Of a stretch of DNA of 12,677 bases, positions 5,971 through 12,677 are shown piece after piece. The position numbers were made by a program, and so were the translations under genes. The notes under the pieces are model-generated. The model searched no databases and was not told the origin of the DNA. It saw only the letters and a list, made by a program, of their open reading frames with translations. The stretch's first letter is position 1, and each line of letters opens with the position of its first letter. Source of the stretch: CAYXGE01 sp964464435 (GTDB taxonomy: Bacteria > Pseudomonadota > Gammaproteobacteria > Burkholderiales > Methylophilaceae); the NCBI GenBank assembly GCA_964464435.1, contig CAYXGE010000055.1, positions 1 to 12,677 on the forward strand. Direction: 5' to 3'.

Positions 5971-6681
5971 ATGCAATTTGAACATACCCATAAACAATAT
6001 GATGCTGAATTAGAAACCATTCGTGCCAAAGTGCTAGAAATGGGCGGGTTAGTTGAGCAGCAAATCGTAGATGCACTCGAAGCGTTGGTTAAATCCAACC
6101 CAGCTTTAGCGCAAACGGTGATGAAAAATGACGTCACTGTGAATGAGCTAGAAATTAAAATTGATGAAATTTGTAGCACCATTATTGCCAGACGTCAGCC
6201 AGCCGCCGGTGATTTGCGTATGATTATGACCATTGTCAAAACCATTACTGACTTGGAGCGTATAGGTGATGAAGCGGCAAAAATCGCACGTGTTGCGCAA
6301 ACCATTTACGAGTCAGACCGTCTTTACAAGCCGCGTTTTACTGAAATTAAAACCATGGTGTCTTTAGTGCGTGAGATGTTACGCATGTCGCTAGATTCTT
6401 TTGCACGTTTAGATGTAAGCAAAACAGCCGATGTTGCGCGTCAAGATGAGTTAGTCGATGAGCATTACCGCTCTGCCATGCGTCAACTCATCACATTTAT
6501 GCTTGAAGATCCACGTACTATTTCTATGTCGTTAGAAGTATTGTTTGTAGCCAAATCTATTGAGCGCATAGGCGACCACGCTAAGAATATTGCGGAGTAC
6601 GTGGTCTACATGGTCAAAGGTAAAGATGTACGTCATGCTTCAGTAGATGAACTTGAGCGCCAAACCAACCCTGACAATTAG
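5971..6681 (+). CDS. phoU: Phosphate signalling protein PhoU
   Basis: PhoU is a cytosolic two-bundle helical protein that links the Pst phosphate transporter to the PhoR histidine kinase and keeps the Pho regulon off when phosphate is ample. The 236-aa product has the two homologous three-helix halves, each with its metal-binding signature: DLERIGDEAAKIA (94-106) and SIERIGDHAKNIAEYV (196-211). The ATG at 5971 is chosen because AAGGA lies 8 nt upstream and MQFEHTHKQYDAEL matches family N-termini; an in-frame TTG at 5944 would add nine residues but would overlap the leader. No pst or phoBR genes lie within the window, so phoU is separated from its usual partners and instead neighbours ppx. PhoB control is predicted from the PHO box. 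Confidence 0.96.
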   Translation: MQFEHTHKQYDAELETIRAKVLEMGGLVEQQIVDALEALVKSNPALAQTVMKNDVTVNELEIKIDEICSTIIARRQPAAGDLRMIMTIVKTITDLERIGDEAAKIARVAQTIYESDRLYKPRFTEIKTMVSLVREMLRMSLDSFARLDVSKTADVARQDELVDEHYRSAMRQLITFMLEDPRTISMSLEVLFVAKSIERIGDHAKNIAEYVVYMVKGKDVRHASVDELERQTNPDN

Positions 6682-6701
6682 CAACACACCGCCAAAATAT
6701 A

Positions 6702-6739
6702 TACACCATACGTCAAACCCACACTTGAAGTATGGTGTA
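6702..6739. other. Stem-loop between phoU and ppx
   Basis: TACACCATAC (6702-6711) pairs perfectly with GTATGGTGTA (6730-6739), and TCAA (6713-6716) pairs with TTGA (6725-6728), leaving an 8-nt loop. Only AAAATTTAATC follows on the plus strand, so it is a weak terminator at best. It may attenuate readthrough from phoU to ppx or protect the phoU 3' end. Confidence 0.5.
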
Positions 6740-6767
6740 AAATTTAATCATTACTCAACCCAATAGG

Positions 6768-8267
6768 GTGTCTAGTTTGACTAAGCAAGCCACACATTTT
6801 TCTGAAATTGCCGCTGTAGATTTAGGCTCTAACAGTTTTCGCTTACAGCTAGCAAGAGTGGTAGATGGGCGCTTAGTATTTCATGACTCTTTGCGTGAGC
6901 CAGTAATGCTGGGCGCAGGGCTAGACCAAGATAAAAACCTAGATCCAGCGGCACAAAAGCGTGCCATTCTTTGTTTAAGAAAATTTGCTGAACGACTCCG
7001 TGATTTGCCACCTGAAGCCGTGCGTGCAGTGGCTACTAATACTTTTCGTGTAGCCAAAAACGCCCCGCAACTCCTTAAAGATGCACAACAAGCATTAGGT
7101 TTTCCTATTGAAATTATTGCGGGTATAGAAGAAGCACGCATGATTTTTATTGGTGTTAGCCATAGCCTCTCATACGCAGAGCATAAACGTTTAGTGATTG
7201 ATATTGGCGGCGGATCTACAGAGTTTATTGTAGGCAAGGGATATGAGCCTATCTCCCTAGAAAGCCTATATATGGGCTGTGTCAGCTATAGTCTAAGATT
7301 TTTTGGCGATGGCAAAATCACTGAGAAAAACTTTGCACAAGCAGAGCTAGCGGCAGCAGCTGAGATTCAAGTCATACAATCCCGATTTACAGAAAATAAT
7401 TGGGATGAAGCGGTTGGGTCATCTGGCACAGCACGTACTTTGGGCGAGGTCATGCGCATCAACGGCTTAAGCGATGGCAGTATTACGCGTGAGGGTTTAA
7501 AAGCGCTTAAAGAGATGCTGATTAAAGCCAAAGAGATCTCAAAAATTGCCATTGAAGGTTTAAGTGCTGACCGTGCTGCTGTGTTTCCTGGTGGCCTGAG
7601 CATTATGAGCGCGGCATTTGAAGTACTCAATATTGAGCGCATGGTGACTTCTAGCAGCGCCCTGCGTGAAGGGGTACTTTATGAGCTACTGGGGCGTTTA
7701 GAGCATCATGACACACGTGAGGCCACCGTGCGTACCTTTATGCGCCGTTACCATGTTGATGGCAAGCAAGCAAAACGTGTTGAAGTGATGGCTCTGCAAT
7801 TGCTGGGGCAGGTTGCAAGACACCTGAGTATGCCACTTGAGCAAGCCAAGCAATATTTAGTATGGGCGGCAAAACTGCATGAAATTGGTATTTCCATTGC
7901 GCATAGTGGTTATCATAAACATTCTGCTTATATTGTTGAATATGCAGACATGCCTGGTTTTTCAACCATGGAACAAAAAACATTAGGCTTATTAATGCGT
8001 GGGCAACGCCGCTCTCTATCTAAGTTCAGCTTACCCACCATGAGTGATGACCGCTGCTTGCTCATACTGATTTTAAGATTGGCGATTTTATTTAATCGTA
8101 GCCGTTCAGAAAGCACCAAACCAAGCCTTAAGTTGAACGCAAATTTACATGGGTATAGCTTAGAAATTGCTCCTGAGTGGCTAGAACACAACCCGCTTAC
8201 CAAGGCTGAGCTCATGAATGAAGTGGATTATTGGAACAATGTGAATATAACATTGACGCTCTCTTAA
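6768..8267 (+). CDS. ppx: Exopolyphosphatase (Ppx/GppA family)
   Basis: Ppx removes terminal phosphates from polyphosphate; the family also includes pppGpp 5'-phosphohydrolases, so GppA-type activity cannot be excluded. The 499-aa protein has the ASKHA-fold ATPase motifs AVDLGSNSFRL (16-26), NTFRVAKN (91-98), GIEEAR (119-124, with the catalytic Glu), DIGGGSTEF (145-153) and SSGTARTLG (218-226). A C-terminal HD-like helical domain follows (about 315-499), with KLHEIG and HSGYHKHSAYIVEY. The length matches long Ppx/GppA proteins. The start is uncertain: GTG at 6768 has no proper ribosome-binding site, whereas TTG at 6777 (three residues shorter) has AGGGTG about 6 nt upstream. No PHO box precedes it, so it may depend on readthrough past the hairpin at 6702-6739 or on an unseen promoter. 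Confidence 0.93.
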   Translation: MSSLTKQATHFSEIAAVDLGSNSFRLQLARVVDGRLVFHDSLREPVMLGAGLDQDKNLDPAAQKRAILCLRKFAERLRDLPPEAVRAVATNTFRVAKNAPQLLKDAQQALGFPIEIIAGIEEARMIFIGVSHSLSYAEHKRLVIDIGGGSTEFIVGKGYEPISLESLYMGCVSYSLRFFGDGKITEKNFAQAELAAAAEIQVIQSRFTENNWDEAVGSSGTARTLGEVMRINGLSDGSITREGLKALKEMLIKAKEISKIAIEGLSADRAAVFPGGLSIMSAAFEVLNIERMVTSSSALREGVLYELLGRLEHHDTREATVRTFMRRYHVDGKQAKRVEVMALQLLGQVARHLSMPLEQAKQYLVWAAKLHEIGISIAHSGYHKHSAYIVEYADMPGFSTMEQKTLGLLMRGQRRSLSKFSLPTMSDDRCLLILILRLAILFNRSRSESTKPSLKLNANLHGYSLEIAPEWLEHNPLTKAELMNEVDYWNNVNITLTLS

Positions 8268-8288
8268 GCGTTTATTGATGCTTTCCCT

Positions 8289-8314
8289 AGCCTTTTCAAG
8301 GCTGTCATTTTTTT
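8289..8314 (+). terminator. Intrinsic terminator after ppx
   Basis: AGCCTT (8289-8294) and AAGGCT (8298-8303) form a 6-bp stem with a 3-nt loop. Seven T follow from 8308. It lies 22 nt after the ppx stop and suggests that the next gene has its own promoter. Confidence 0.65.
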
Positions 8315-8413
8315 GAAACAAAACTGTAACCCCGCTTTGCGCTAAATTAGGTTAAATTTCGTTTCTCGTCTGTCCACAAGCAATTTGGTAACGATAATAA
8401 CTAGGGGGTTCAA

Positions 8414-8860
8414 TTGAAACTTAGCAATCCAGAATTCTTAGCAAAAGCTAAACAATTAAGTAAAGATCAGCAAGAAAGATTACTTTCTCGTATGGAAGGC
8501 AAACTTCCTAAGCGTTTGCATAAAGATAAAATCAGCCGCGAAGAAGCCATTGCAATTCAATTAGAGTTAGAAGAAGAACAACTTGAAGAATGGCGCGAAA
8601 AAATGCGTGAAATTAAGCAAAAAACTGAAGAGGCCAAGAAAAAAGAAGCGGCTAAAAACGTAGAAAAAACTGCTAAAAATAAAACCGAGAAAAAAACTAG
8701 CGTTAAGAAAGTAGCAAAACCAAGTACTGAAAAAGAAGATGTAGAGAAAACTAAAGCAAAAACAACAACTAAGACAGCAGCTACTAAAACCAAGCCATTA
8801 GTTAAAGCAAAGCCTGTAGCCAAACCTGCTGTTACAAAAAAAGCGCCAACTAAACCTTAA
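8414..8860 (+). CDS. Conserved hypothetical, Lys/Ala-rich histone-H1-like tail
   Basis: I do not recognise a characterised homologue. The 148-aa protein has two parts. Residues 1 to about 75 form a charged, probably helical N-terminus (NPEFLAKAKQLSKDQQERLL, then LPKRLHKDKISREEAIAIQLELEEEQLEEWREKM), which looks conserved and ends in a coiled coil. Residues 76-148 are a Lys/Ala/Thr/Pro/Val low-complexity tail with repeats such as KPLVKAKPVAKPAVTKKAPTK, like bacterial histone-H1-like and AlgP-type nucleoid proteins. The start is TTG at 8414, chosen because a strong AGGGGG (8403-8408) lies 5 nt before it. The gene sits between ppx and ppk. DNA, RNA or polyphosphate binding by the basic tail is inference only. 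It is isolated by a terminator on each side. Confidence 0.75.
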   Translation: MKLSNPEFLAKAKQLSKDQQERLLSRMEGKLPKRLHKDKISREEAIAIQLELEEEQLEEWREKMREIKQKTEEAKKKEAAKNVEKTAKNKTEKKTSVKKVAKPSTEKEDVEKTKAKTTTKTAATKTKPLVKAKPVAKPAVTKKAPTKP

Positions 8861-8874
8861 TTATCTAACCTACT

Positions 8875-8909
8875 AAAGACCGTTGCATGTTAAGTGCAAT
8901 GGTCTTTTT
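8875..8909 (+). terminator. Intrinsic terminator between the hypothetical gene and ppk1
   Basis: AAAGACCGTTGCA (8875-8887) and TGCAATGGTCTTT (8895-8907) form a 13-bp stem with one G-U pair and a 7-nt loop, ending in five T on the plus strand. It directly abuts the ppk stop codon (8908-8910, minus strand). In the minus direction the T tract is poor, so the main beneficiary is the plus-strand gene. Confidence 0.85.
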
Positions 8910-10995
8910 ATTTATCTGTTGGCACGACTTGACCGTATTCACCCATTAAATAGTCTTGTACATTAAATGCCGCCGCTCCTTTACGCTGTGTGCTTTGCTC
9001 ATAACTACCATCGGGCTGCATTAACCATGTATTGGTATTGTCTTTGAGATATGGCTCTAAGCCCTCTTTAATCACACGCTTCTTCAATTTTGTATCTAAC
9101 ATCGGAAAACAAGCCTCTATTCGTCTAAAAAAGTTGCGATACATCCAGTCTGCACTAGATAAATACACGTGCTCTTGGCCTTCGTCATAAAAATAGAAAA
9201 TTCTTGAATGCTCTAAAAACCGCCCTACAATTGAGCGAACAGTAATGTTTTCAGAAACGCCTTTAATGCCTGGTTTCAGGGCACATACGCCACGAATAAT
9301 TAAATCAATCTTCACACCAGCGTTGGATGCTTCATACAAAGCGCGAATAACATCCGCTTCCAGCAAGGCGTTCATCTTGGCAATAATGACTGCTTTTTTA
9401 CCTGCTCTGGCATGCTCTGCCTCTTTGTTAATGGCTTGAATCACATTTTGATGCAAGGTAAAGGGTGACTGCCACAAATGCTGTAATTTATTGGCTTTTC
9501 CTAAGCCTGTAAGTTGCGCAAAAACATCATTCACATCACTACAAATGGCTTCATTGCAGGTCATAAGGCCAAAGTCTGTATATAGCCTAGCAGTGCGTTG
9601 ATGATAATTACCTGTAGACAAATGTACATAGCGCCTGAGTTTGCCATCTTCACGTCTGATTACCATAGCCATTTTGCAATGGGTTTTATGACCGACAACG
9701 CCATATACCACATGTGCGCCTGCATCTTCTAAGCGCGCTGCCCAGTTAATATTGGCTTCTTCATCAAAGCGTGCAAATAACTCCACCACTGCGGTAATTT
9801 CTTTACCTCGTTTGGCCGCTTCAATGAGAGAAAGCATCTGTGATGAGTCTGCACTAGTACGATAAAGTGTTTGCTTAATCGCCAGTACATCTGGATCTTG
9901 CGCCGCCTGCTCAATAAAATCCATGACTGGCGTAAATGATTGAAATGGATGGTGTAACAAAATATCCTGTTTTCTTATCGCCTCAAAGATATCTGGCGCT
10001 TTTTTAATTTCTTTTGGAATACTTGCTTTATAAGGTGGGTACTTGAGGTCTGGCCTATCCACAATTTCTGGAATTTGCATCAAACGCACCAAATTCACAA
10101 TGCCATTGACTTGATACAAATCTTCTTTTGTTAAGTTAAATTGCTCTAACAAAAAGGAGGTCATGGTGGCAGAACAATTATCAGCGACTTCTAAACGTAC
10201 GCTATCCGCAAATTTACGGTGAGAGAGCTCACCTTGTAACGCCAACCTTAAGTCCTTGGTATCTTCATCATCTAGGGTCAACTCGCTGTCCCGCGTGAGT
10301 CGGAATTGATAACAGCCTTTAACTGTCATGCCTGAAAACAACTCACCAACATGCGCATGCAAAATTGAAGATAAAAAGATGAAACCATACTCACAACCCG
10401 CAATTTCTTTGGGTAACCTAATCACTCGTGGTAAAGCACGTGGCGCTTGCACAATGGCAACGCCAGAGTTGCGTCCAAACGCGTCCTTACCTTCTAATTC
10501 CACTGCAAAATTAAGGCTTTTATTGAGTACACGCGGAAATGGATGCGCTGTATCTAACCCAATAGGCGTTAGAATTGGCATTAACTCACGAAAAAAATAC
10601 TCGCGTATCCATTCACGCTGAGTATCTGTCCAACTTGCTCTGCGATGAAAACTTATACCCTCATTTGCTAATGCTGGAAGAACGACTTCATTTAAGATTT
10701 TGTATTGTTGTGCAACTAATTGATGCGCTAGTACACTTACGCGTTCGTAGGTCTGTTTAGCTGTAAGCCCATCAGGACCAGTATCTGATGTGTTGAATTT
10801 GATTTGGTCTTGCAAACCCGCAACACGCACCTCAAAAAATTCATCCATATTGCTACTAAAAATACAGAGGAATTTAAGGCGCTCTAACAAAGGCACGCGT
10901 GGATTTTCAGCTTGCGCAAGCACACGCTGATTAAACGCCAGTATGCCTAACTCGCGATTTACAAAATATTCTGGGTTCACTTTGGGTTGACGCAC
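8908..10995 (-). CDS. ppk1: Polyphosphate kinase 1
   Basis: PPK1 reversibly polymerises the gamma-phosphate of ATP into inorganic polyphosphate through a phospho-histidine intermediate. The 695-aa protein has the four-domain layout: N-terminal helical domain (NRELGILAFNQRVL, about 13-26), head domain (about 120-320), and two phospholipase-D-like catalytic domains. Key residues are visible: His439 in KTHCK (the autophosphorylated His in the family), His596 in EHSRIF, and the YVHLSTGNYHQRTARLYTD block (456-474) plus YRT(S) near 378. The start is GTG at 10995, because an in-frame TAA lies 12 nt upstream and no earlier start exists; GTG at 10980 is the alternative. No Shine-Dalgarno precedes either. 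A PHO box promoter lies just upstream and places transcription initiation within about 5 nt of the GTG. Confidence 0.97.
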   Translation of the reverse strand: MRQPKVNPEYFVNRELGILAFNQRVLAQAENPRVPLLERLKFLCIFSSNMDEFFEVRVAGLQDQIKFNTSDTGPDGLTAKQTYERVSVLAHQLVAQQYKILNEVVLPALANEGISFHRRASWTDTQREWIREYFFRELMPILTPIGLDTAHPFPRVLNKSLNFAVELEGKDAFGRNSGVAIVQAPRALPRVIRLPKEIAGCEYGFIFLSSILHAHVGELFSGMTVKGCYQFRLTRDSELTLDDEDTKDLRLALQGELSHRKFADSVRLEVADNCSATMTSFLLEQFNLTKEDLYQVNGIVNLVRLMQIPEIVDRPDLKYPPYKASIPKEIKKAPDIFEAIRKQDILLHHPFQSFTPVMDFIEQAAQDPDVLAIKQTLYRTSADSSQMLSLIEAAKRGKEITAVVELFARFDEEANINWAARLEDAGAHVVYGVVGHKTHCKMAMVIRREDGKLRRYVHLSTGNYHQRTARLYTDFGLMTCNEAICSDVNDVFAQLTGLGKANKLQHLWQSPFTLHQNVIQAINKEAEHARAGKKAVIIAKMNALLEADVIRALYEASNAGVKIDLIIRGVCALKPGIKGVSENITVRSIVGRFLEHSRIFYFYDEGQEHVYLSSADWMYRNFFRRIEACFPMLDTKLKKRVIKEGLEPYLKDNTNTWLMQPDGSYEQSTQRKGAAAFNVQDYLMGEYGQVVPTDK

Positions 10996-11006
10996 TTTAA
11001 AACTTT

Positions 11007-11040
11007 ACTTTATGCGTGAAAAGTGACATTTTGATGACAA
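11007..11040 (-). promoter_or_regulatory. PHO box and -10 element of ppk1
   Basis: On the minus strand TTGTCATCAAAATGTCAC (11023-11040) has two TGTCA-type heptamers at an 11-bp period and by my alignment matches the E. coli phoA box at 14 of 18 positions. Exactly 10 nt later comes TAAAGT (11007-11012) as the -10. The predicted start is near 11000, about 5 nt before the GTG of ppk1. It lies in the 72-bp gap after yggX, so ppk can be induced independently of yggX. Confidence 0.87.
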
Positions 11041-11067
11041 TATGGTGAAAACTACCCAATCTTGTCA

Positions 11068-11340
11068 TTAAGACTTGGGTGGCACATAGCCAGAAGCGGT
11101 ATCTGCCCCAGCACCAAAAAAATATGCTTCAGTTTGTTGAGAAAGATATTTTCTCGCTTGCGGGTCTGCAAGGCTAAGACGATTTTCATTCACCAGCATG
11201 GTTTGCTGTTTTAGCCAACCAGCCCATGCTTCTTTTGATACATTTTCATAGATACGTTTGCCAAGCTCGCCAGGATAAGGTGGAAAATCCATACCATCTG
11301 CCTCGCGGCCTAATTTGACGCATTTAACTGTTCTTGCCAT
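11068..11340 (-). CDS. yggX: Probable Fe(2+)-trafficking protein YggX
   Basis: YggX is a small cytosolic protein that protects iron-sulphur enzymes and is proposed to traffic ferrous iron under oxidative stress. The 90-aa product has the family pattern: MARTVKCVKLG with the conserved Cys7, the EADGMDFPPYPGELGKRIYENVSKEAW block (13-39), WLKQQTMLVNENRL (42-55) and the RKYLSQQTEAYFFG segment (63-76). The length is standard. The ATG at 11340 has AGGA about 10 nt upstream. It is upstream of ppk on the same strand with 72 bp between; the PHO box in that gap argues that they are at least partly separate units. In many proteobacteria yggX neighbours mutY, which is not seen here. Confidence 0.95.
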   Translation of the reverse strand: MARTVKCVKLGREADGMDFPPYPGELGKRIYENVSKEAWAGWLKQQTMLVNENRLSLADPQARKYLSQQTEAYFFGAGADTASGYVPPKS

Positions 11341-11456
11341 CTTTCATTGTCCTAGTTTTTACTTACAAAACGTTATGATAGCGCAATTTGATGGCCTCGT
11401 TGATGGTCGTACAGCGTTTAGACTTTAAATAGATGCGCCAAAATGTGTTATTTAGT

Positions 11457-11462
11457 TACAAT
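11457..11462 (+). promoter_or_regulatory. Candidate -10 element of the Gfo/Idh/MocA oxidoreductase gene
   Basis: TACAAT (11457-11462) matches the -10 consensus at five of six bases and would give a leader of about 28 nt containing the AAAGGAAA ribosome-binding site. No good -35 is seen at 16-18 nt, so an activator may be needed or the site may be incidental. Confidence 0.35.
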
Positions 11463-11496
11463 AGTGCGCTAGAACTAATGATGTAAAGGAAACCGT

Positions 11497-12513
11497 ATGA
11501 CCAACCAAATAAAATTGCGCTGGGGAATTTTAGGTGCTGCTCGCGTTAATGAGCGATTATTACCTGCTATTTTAGAGGCGCCTAATAGTGAACTGGTTGC
11601 CATTGCAAGCCGCCGCGCAGGAGCGGCACTTGAAACATTAAAGAAATATGCTCCCACACACACTGGTATTACTGTTTACGATAGCCTAGAAGCACTTTTA
11701 GACGACCCTAAAGTAGAAGCCGTATACATTCCGCTCGCCAATGATGAACATGCCGCATGGGCGCTTAAAGCCATTGCCAAAGGCAAACATGTGTTAATAG
11801 AAAAACCTATGGCGATTAAAGTTGAAGATATTGAAGCGATTGAAGCTGCCGCTACAGCGCACAATGTAAAAGTGATGGAAGGCTTTATGTATCGCTTTCA
11901 CCCGCAACATCAACGTGTCAAAGAAATTGTCGCTTCTGGTGTGATAGGCGAAGTGCGTTTTGCCAAAGCCAGCTACTCGTTTATGATGCGCCCCGCACGT
12001 ATGTACCGCTTAGCGAATGACACCAACAACGGCGGCGGTGCCATGTGGGATATTGGCCCTTATGCAATCCACTCACTACGCCACTGCTTTGATGAAGACC
12101 CTATTAGCGTAGTGGCGCAAGCCAAATATGCAGAATCTGGCGCGGATATTACCACCAGCGGCGTGATTGATTTTGGCAATGGCAAACGCGGCCATTTTGA
12201 CACCAGCTTTGAATGCAGCCGCCAATCTGAATACACCCTAATTGGTACTAAAGGTGGGGTAAAGTGCCACACCGTTTGGCAATTACCGGGCACCAATGAC
12301 GTACCCGTGATTTCTTGGTGGAGTGAAGACGGTCGCAAAGGTGAAGAAATTTACCCAGCGAGCAACCACTTTAATTTAGAAATTGAGCATTTCAGCGACT
12401 GTGTTCTCAATAACAAAATGCCGTTACTTAGCTTTGCGGATGCGCGCATGAACTGTAAAACCATCATTGCTACTTTAAAAGCAGCCAATACAGGTCAGCA
12501 AGTAAATATTTAA
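11497..12513 (+). CDS. Gfo/Idh/MocA family NAD(P)-dependent oxidoreductase
   Basis: Members oxidise or reduce sugars, inositols and related compounds in the cytosol; the substrate cannot be told from sequence here. The 338-aa protein starts with a Rossmann fold, WGILGAARV (9-17) as the dinucleotide loop, and IPLANDEHAAWALKAIAKGKHVLIEKPMA (78-106) holding the family EKP motif with Lys103. The C-terminal alpha/beta domain contains GGGAMWDIGPYAIH (179-192), with Asp185 and His192 as the likely catalytic pair. The usual GxGxxG is altered to GILGAAR, as in the subgroup related to glucose-fructose oxidoreductase and dimeric dihydrodiol dehydrogenase. There is no twin-arginine signal, so it is not periplasmic. 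A strong AAAGGAAA lies before the ATG. It is followed 4 nt later by an alcohol dehydrogenase-family gene, probably cotranscribed. Confidence 0.92.
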   Translation: MTNQIKLRWGILGAARVNERLLPAILEAPNSELVAIASRRAGAALETLKKYAPTHTGITVYDSLEALLDDPKVEAVYIPLANDEHAAWALKAIAKGKHVLIEKPMAIKVEDIEAIEAAATAHNVKVMEGFMYRFHPQHQRVKEIVASGVIGEVRFAKASYSFMMRPARMYRLANDTNNGGGAMWDIGPYAIHSLRHCFDEDPISVVAQAKYAESGADITTSGVIDFGNGKRGHFDTSFECSRQSEYTLIGTKGGVKCHTVWQLPGTNDVPVISWWSEDGRKGEEIYPASNHFNLEIEHFSDCVLNNKMPLLSFADARMNCKTIIATLKAANTGQQVNI

Positions 12514-12517
12514 AATA

Positions 12518-12677
12518 ATGAAAGCGGTCGCATTTACCAAGTATTTGCCTATTAGCCATCCAGAATCATTTTTAGATGTAGATTTGCCGACGCCCACGCC
12601 GCAAGGCCGTGATATTTTGGTGGCGGTGCATGCCGTGGCGGTTAACCCTGTCGATACCAAAGTGCGTGCGCCAAAAG
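12518..12677 (+). CDS. Zinc-binding alcohol dehydrogenase family protein, N-terminal fragment
   Basis: Only the first 53 codons lie in the window. MKAVAFTKYLPISHPESFLD, then LPTPTPQGRDILVAVHAVAVNPVDTKVR, is the GroES-like N-terminal part of medium-chain dehydrogenase/reductases of the quinone-reductase-like subgroup (TIGR02817-type, recognised from memory). Many such proteins are called zinc-binding but lack the zinc ligands; the diagnostic part is beyond the edge. It starts 4 nt after the oxidoreductase stop with no clear Shine-Dalgarno, suggesting translational coupling. The two may act on related carbonyl compounds, but this is inference. Confidence 0.85.
   Translation, partial: MKAVAFTKYLPISHPESFLDVDLPTPTPQGRDILVAVHAVAVNPVDTKVRAPK

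Noticed and set aside
8370..8398. Promoter CTGTCC-17 nt-GATAAT before the hypothetical gene
   Set aside because: Its start would fall in the AGGGGG ribosome-binding site (8403-8408), which would then be missing from the mRNA; the -35 is also poor.
8557..8823. Minus-strand hydrophobic ORF resembling a membrane protein
   Set aside because: It is the shadow of the Lys/Ala-rich gene: complemented AAA/GCT codons read as Phe, Leu, Val and Ser. No start signals.
11053..11064. Second PHO-box-like TTGTCAT near the yggX stop
   Set aside because: Only one heptamer is present; no partner lies 11 bp away on either side.

Overview
The window (about 42% GC by eye, with one 100-N gap) looks like a chromosomal segment of a low-GC betaproteobacterium. 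A methylotroph of the Methylophilaceae (Methylotenera-like) is my best guess, from protein similarity recalled from memory, the zapA-6S RNA order, the beta-propeller lipoprotein type and the base composition. No mobile elements, CRISPR arrays, tRNAs or rRNAs were seen. This is mostly housekeeping DNA; the interest lies in its regulatory sites.

Left part (1-1200): a cobalamin (B12) riboswitch on the minus strand points out of the left edge, with its own promoter. Diverging from it is a small cell-division operon, a ZapB-like coiled-coil protein overlapping zapA, followed by 6S RNA (ssrS). The ZapB-like gene has a near-consensus promoter that places the transcription start on the ATG itself, so its mRNA is predicted to be leaderless.

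Middle-left (1222-5125): a DUF2237 protein (minus) diverges from an EVE-domain protein (plus). The EVE gene is interrupted by the 100-N gap, but 13 bases are repeated on both sides, so the gap is probably an assembly artefact and the gene intact (152 aa). A bidirectional terminator separates it from a minus-strand YncE-like beta-propeller lipoprotein, which follows the biosynthetic threonine deaminase ilvA.

Centre-right (5237-11340): rpiA (pentose phosphate pathway) is followed by phosphate and polyphosphate genes: phoU, ppx, a Lys/Ala-rich histone-H1-like hypothetical protein and, convergent with these, ppk1. Both phoU and ppk1 are preceded by an 18-bp PHO box followed exactly 10 nt later by a TAAAnT -10 element, the same geometry as the E. 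coli phoA promoter. This implies PhoB control of polyphosphate synthesis and of the PhoU phosphate-signalling protein. No PHO box is seen before ppx. yggX (iron trafficking and oxidative-stress protection) lies just upstream of ppk1.

Right end (11497-12677): a Gfo/Idh/MocA oxidoreductase, then 4 nt later the start of a zinc-binding alcohol dehydrogenase-family gene that runs off the window.
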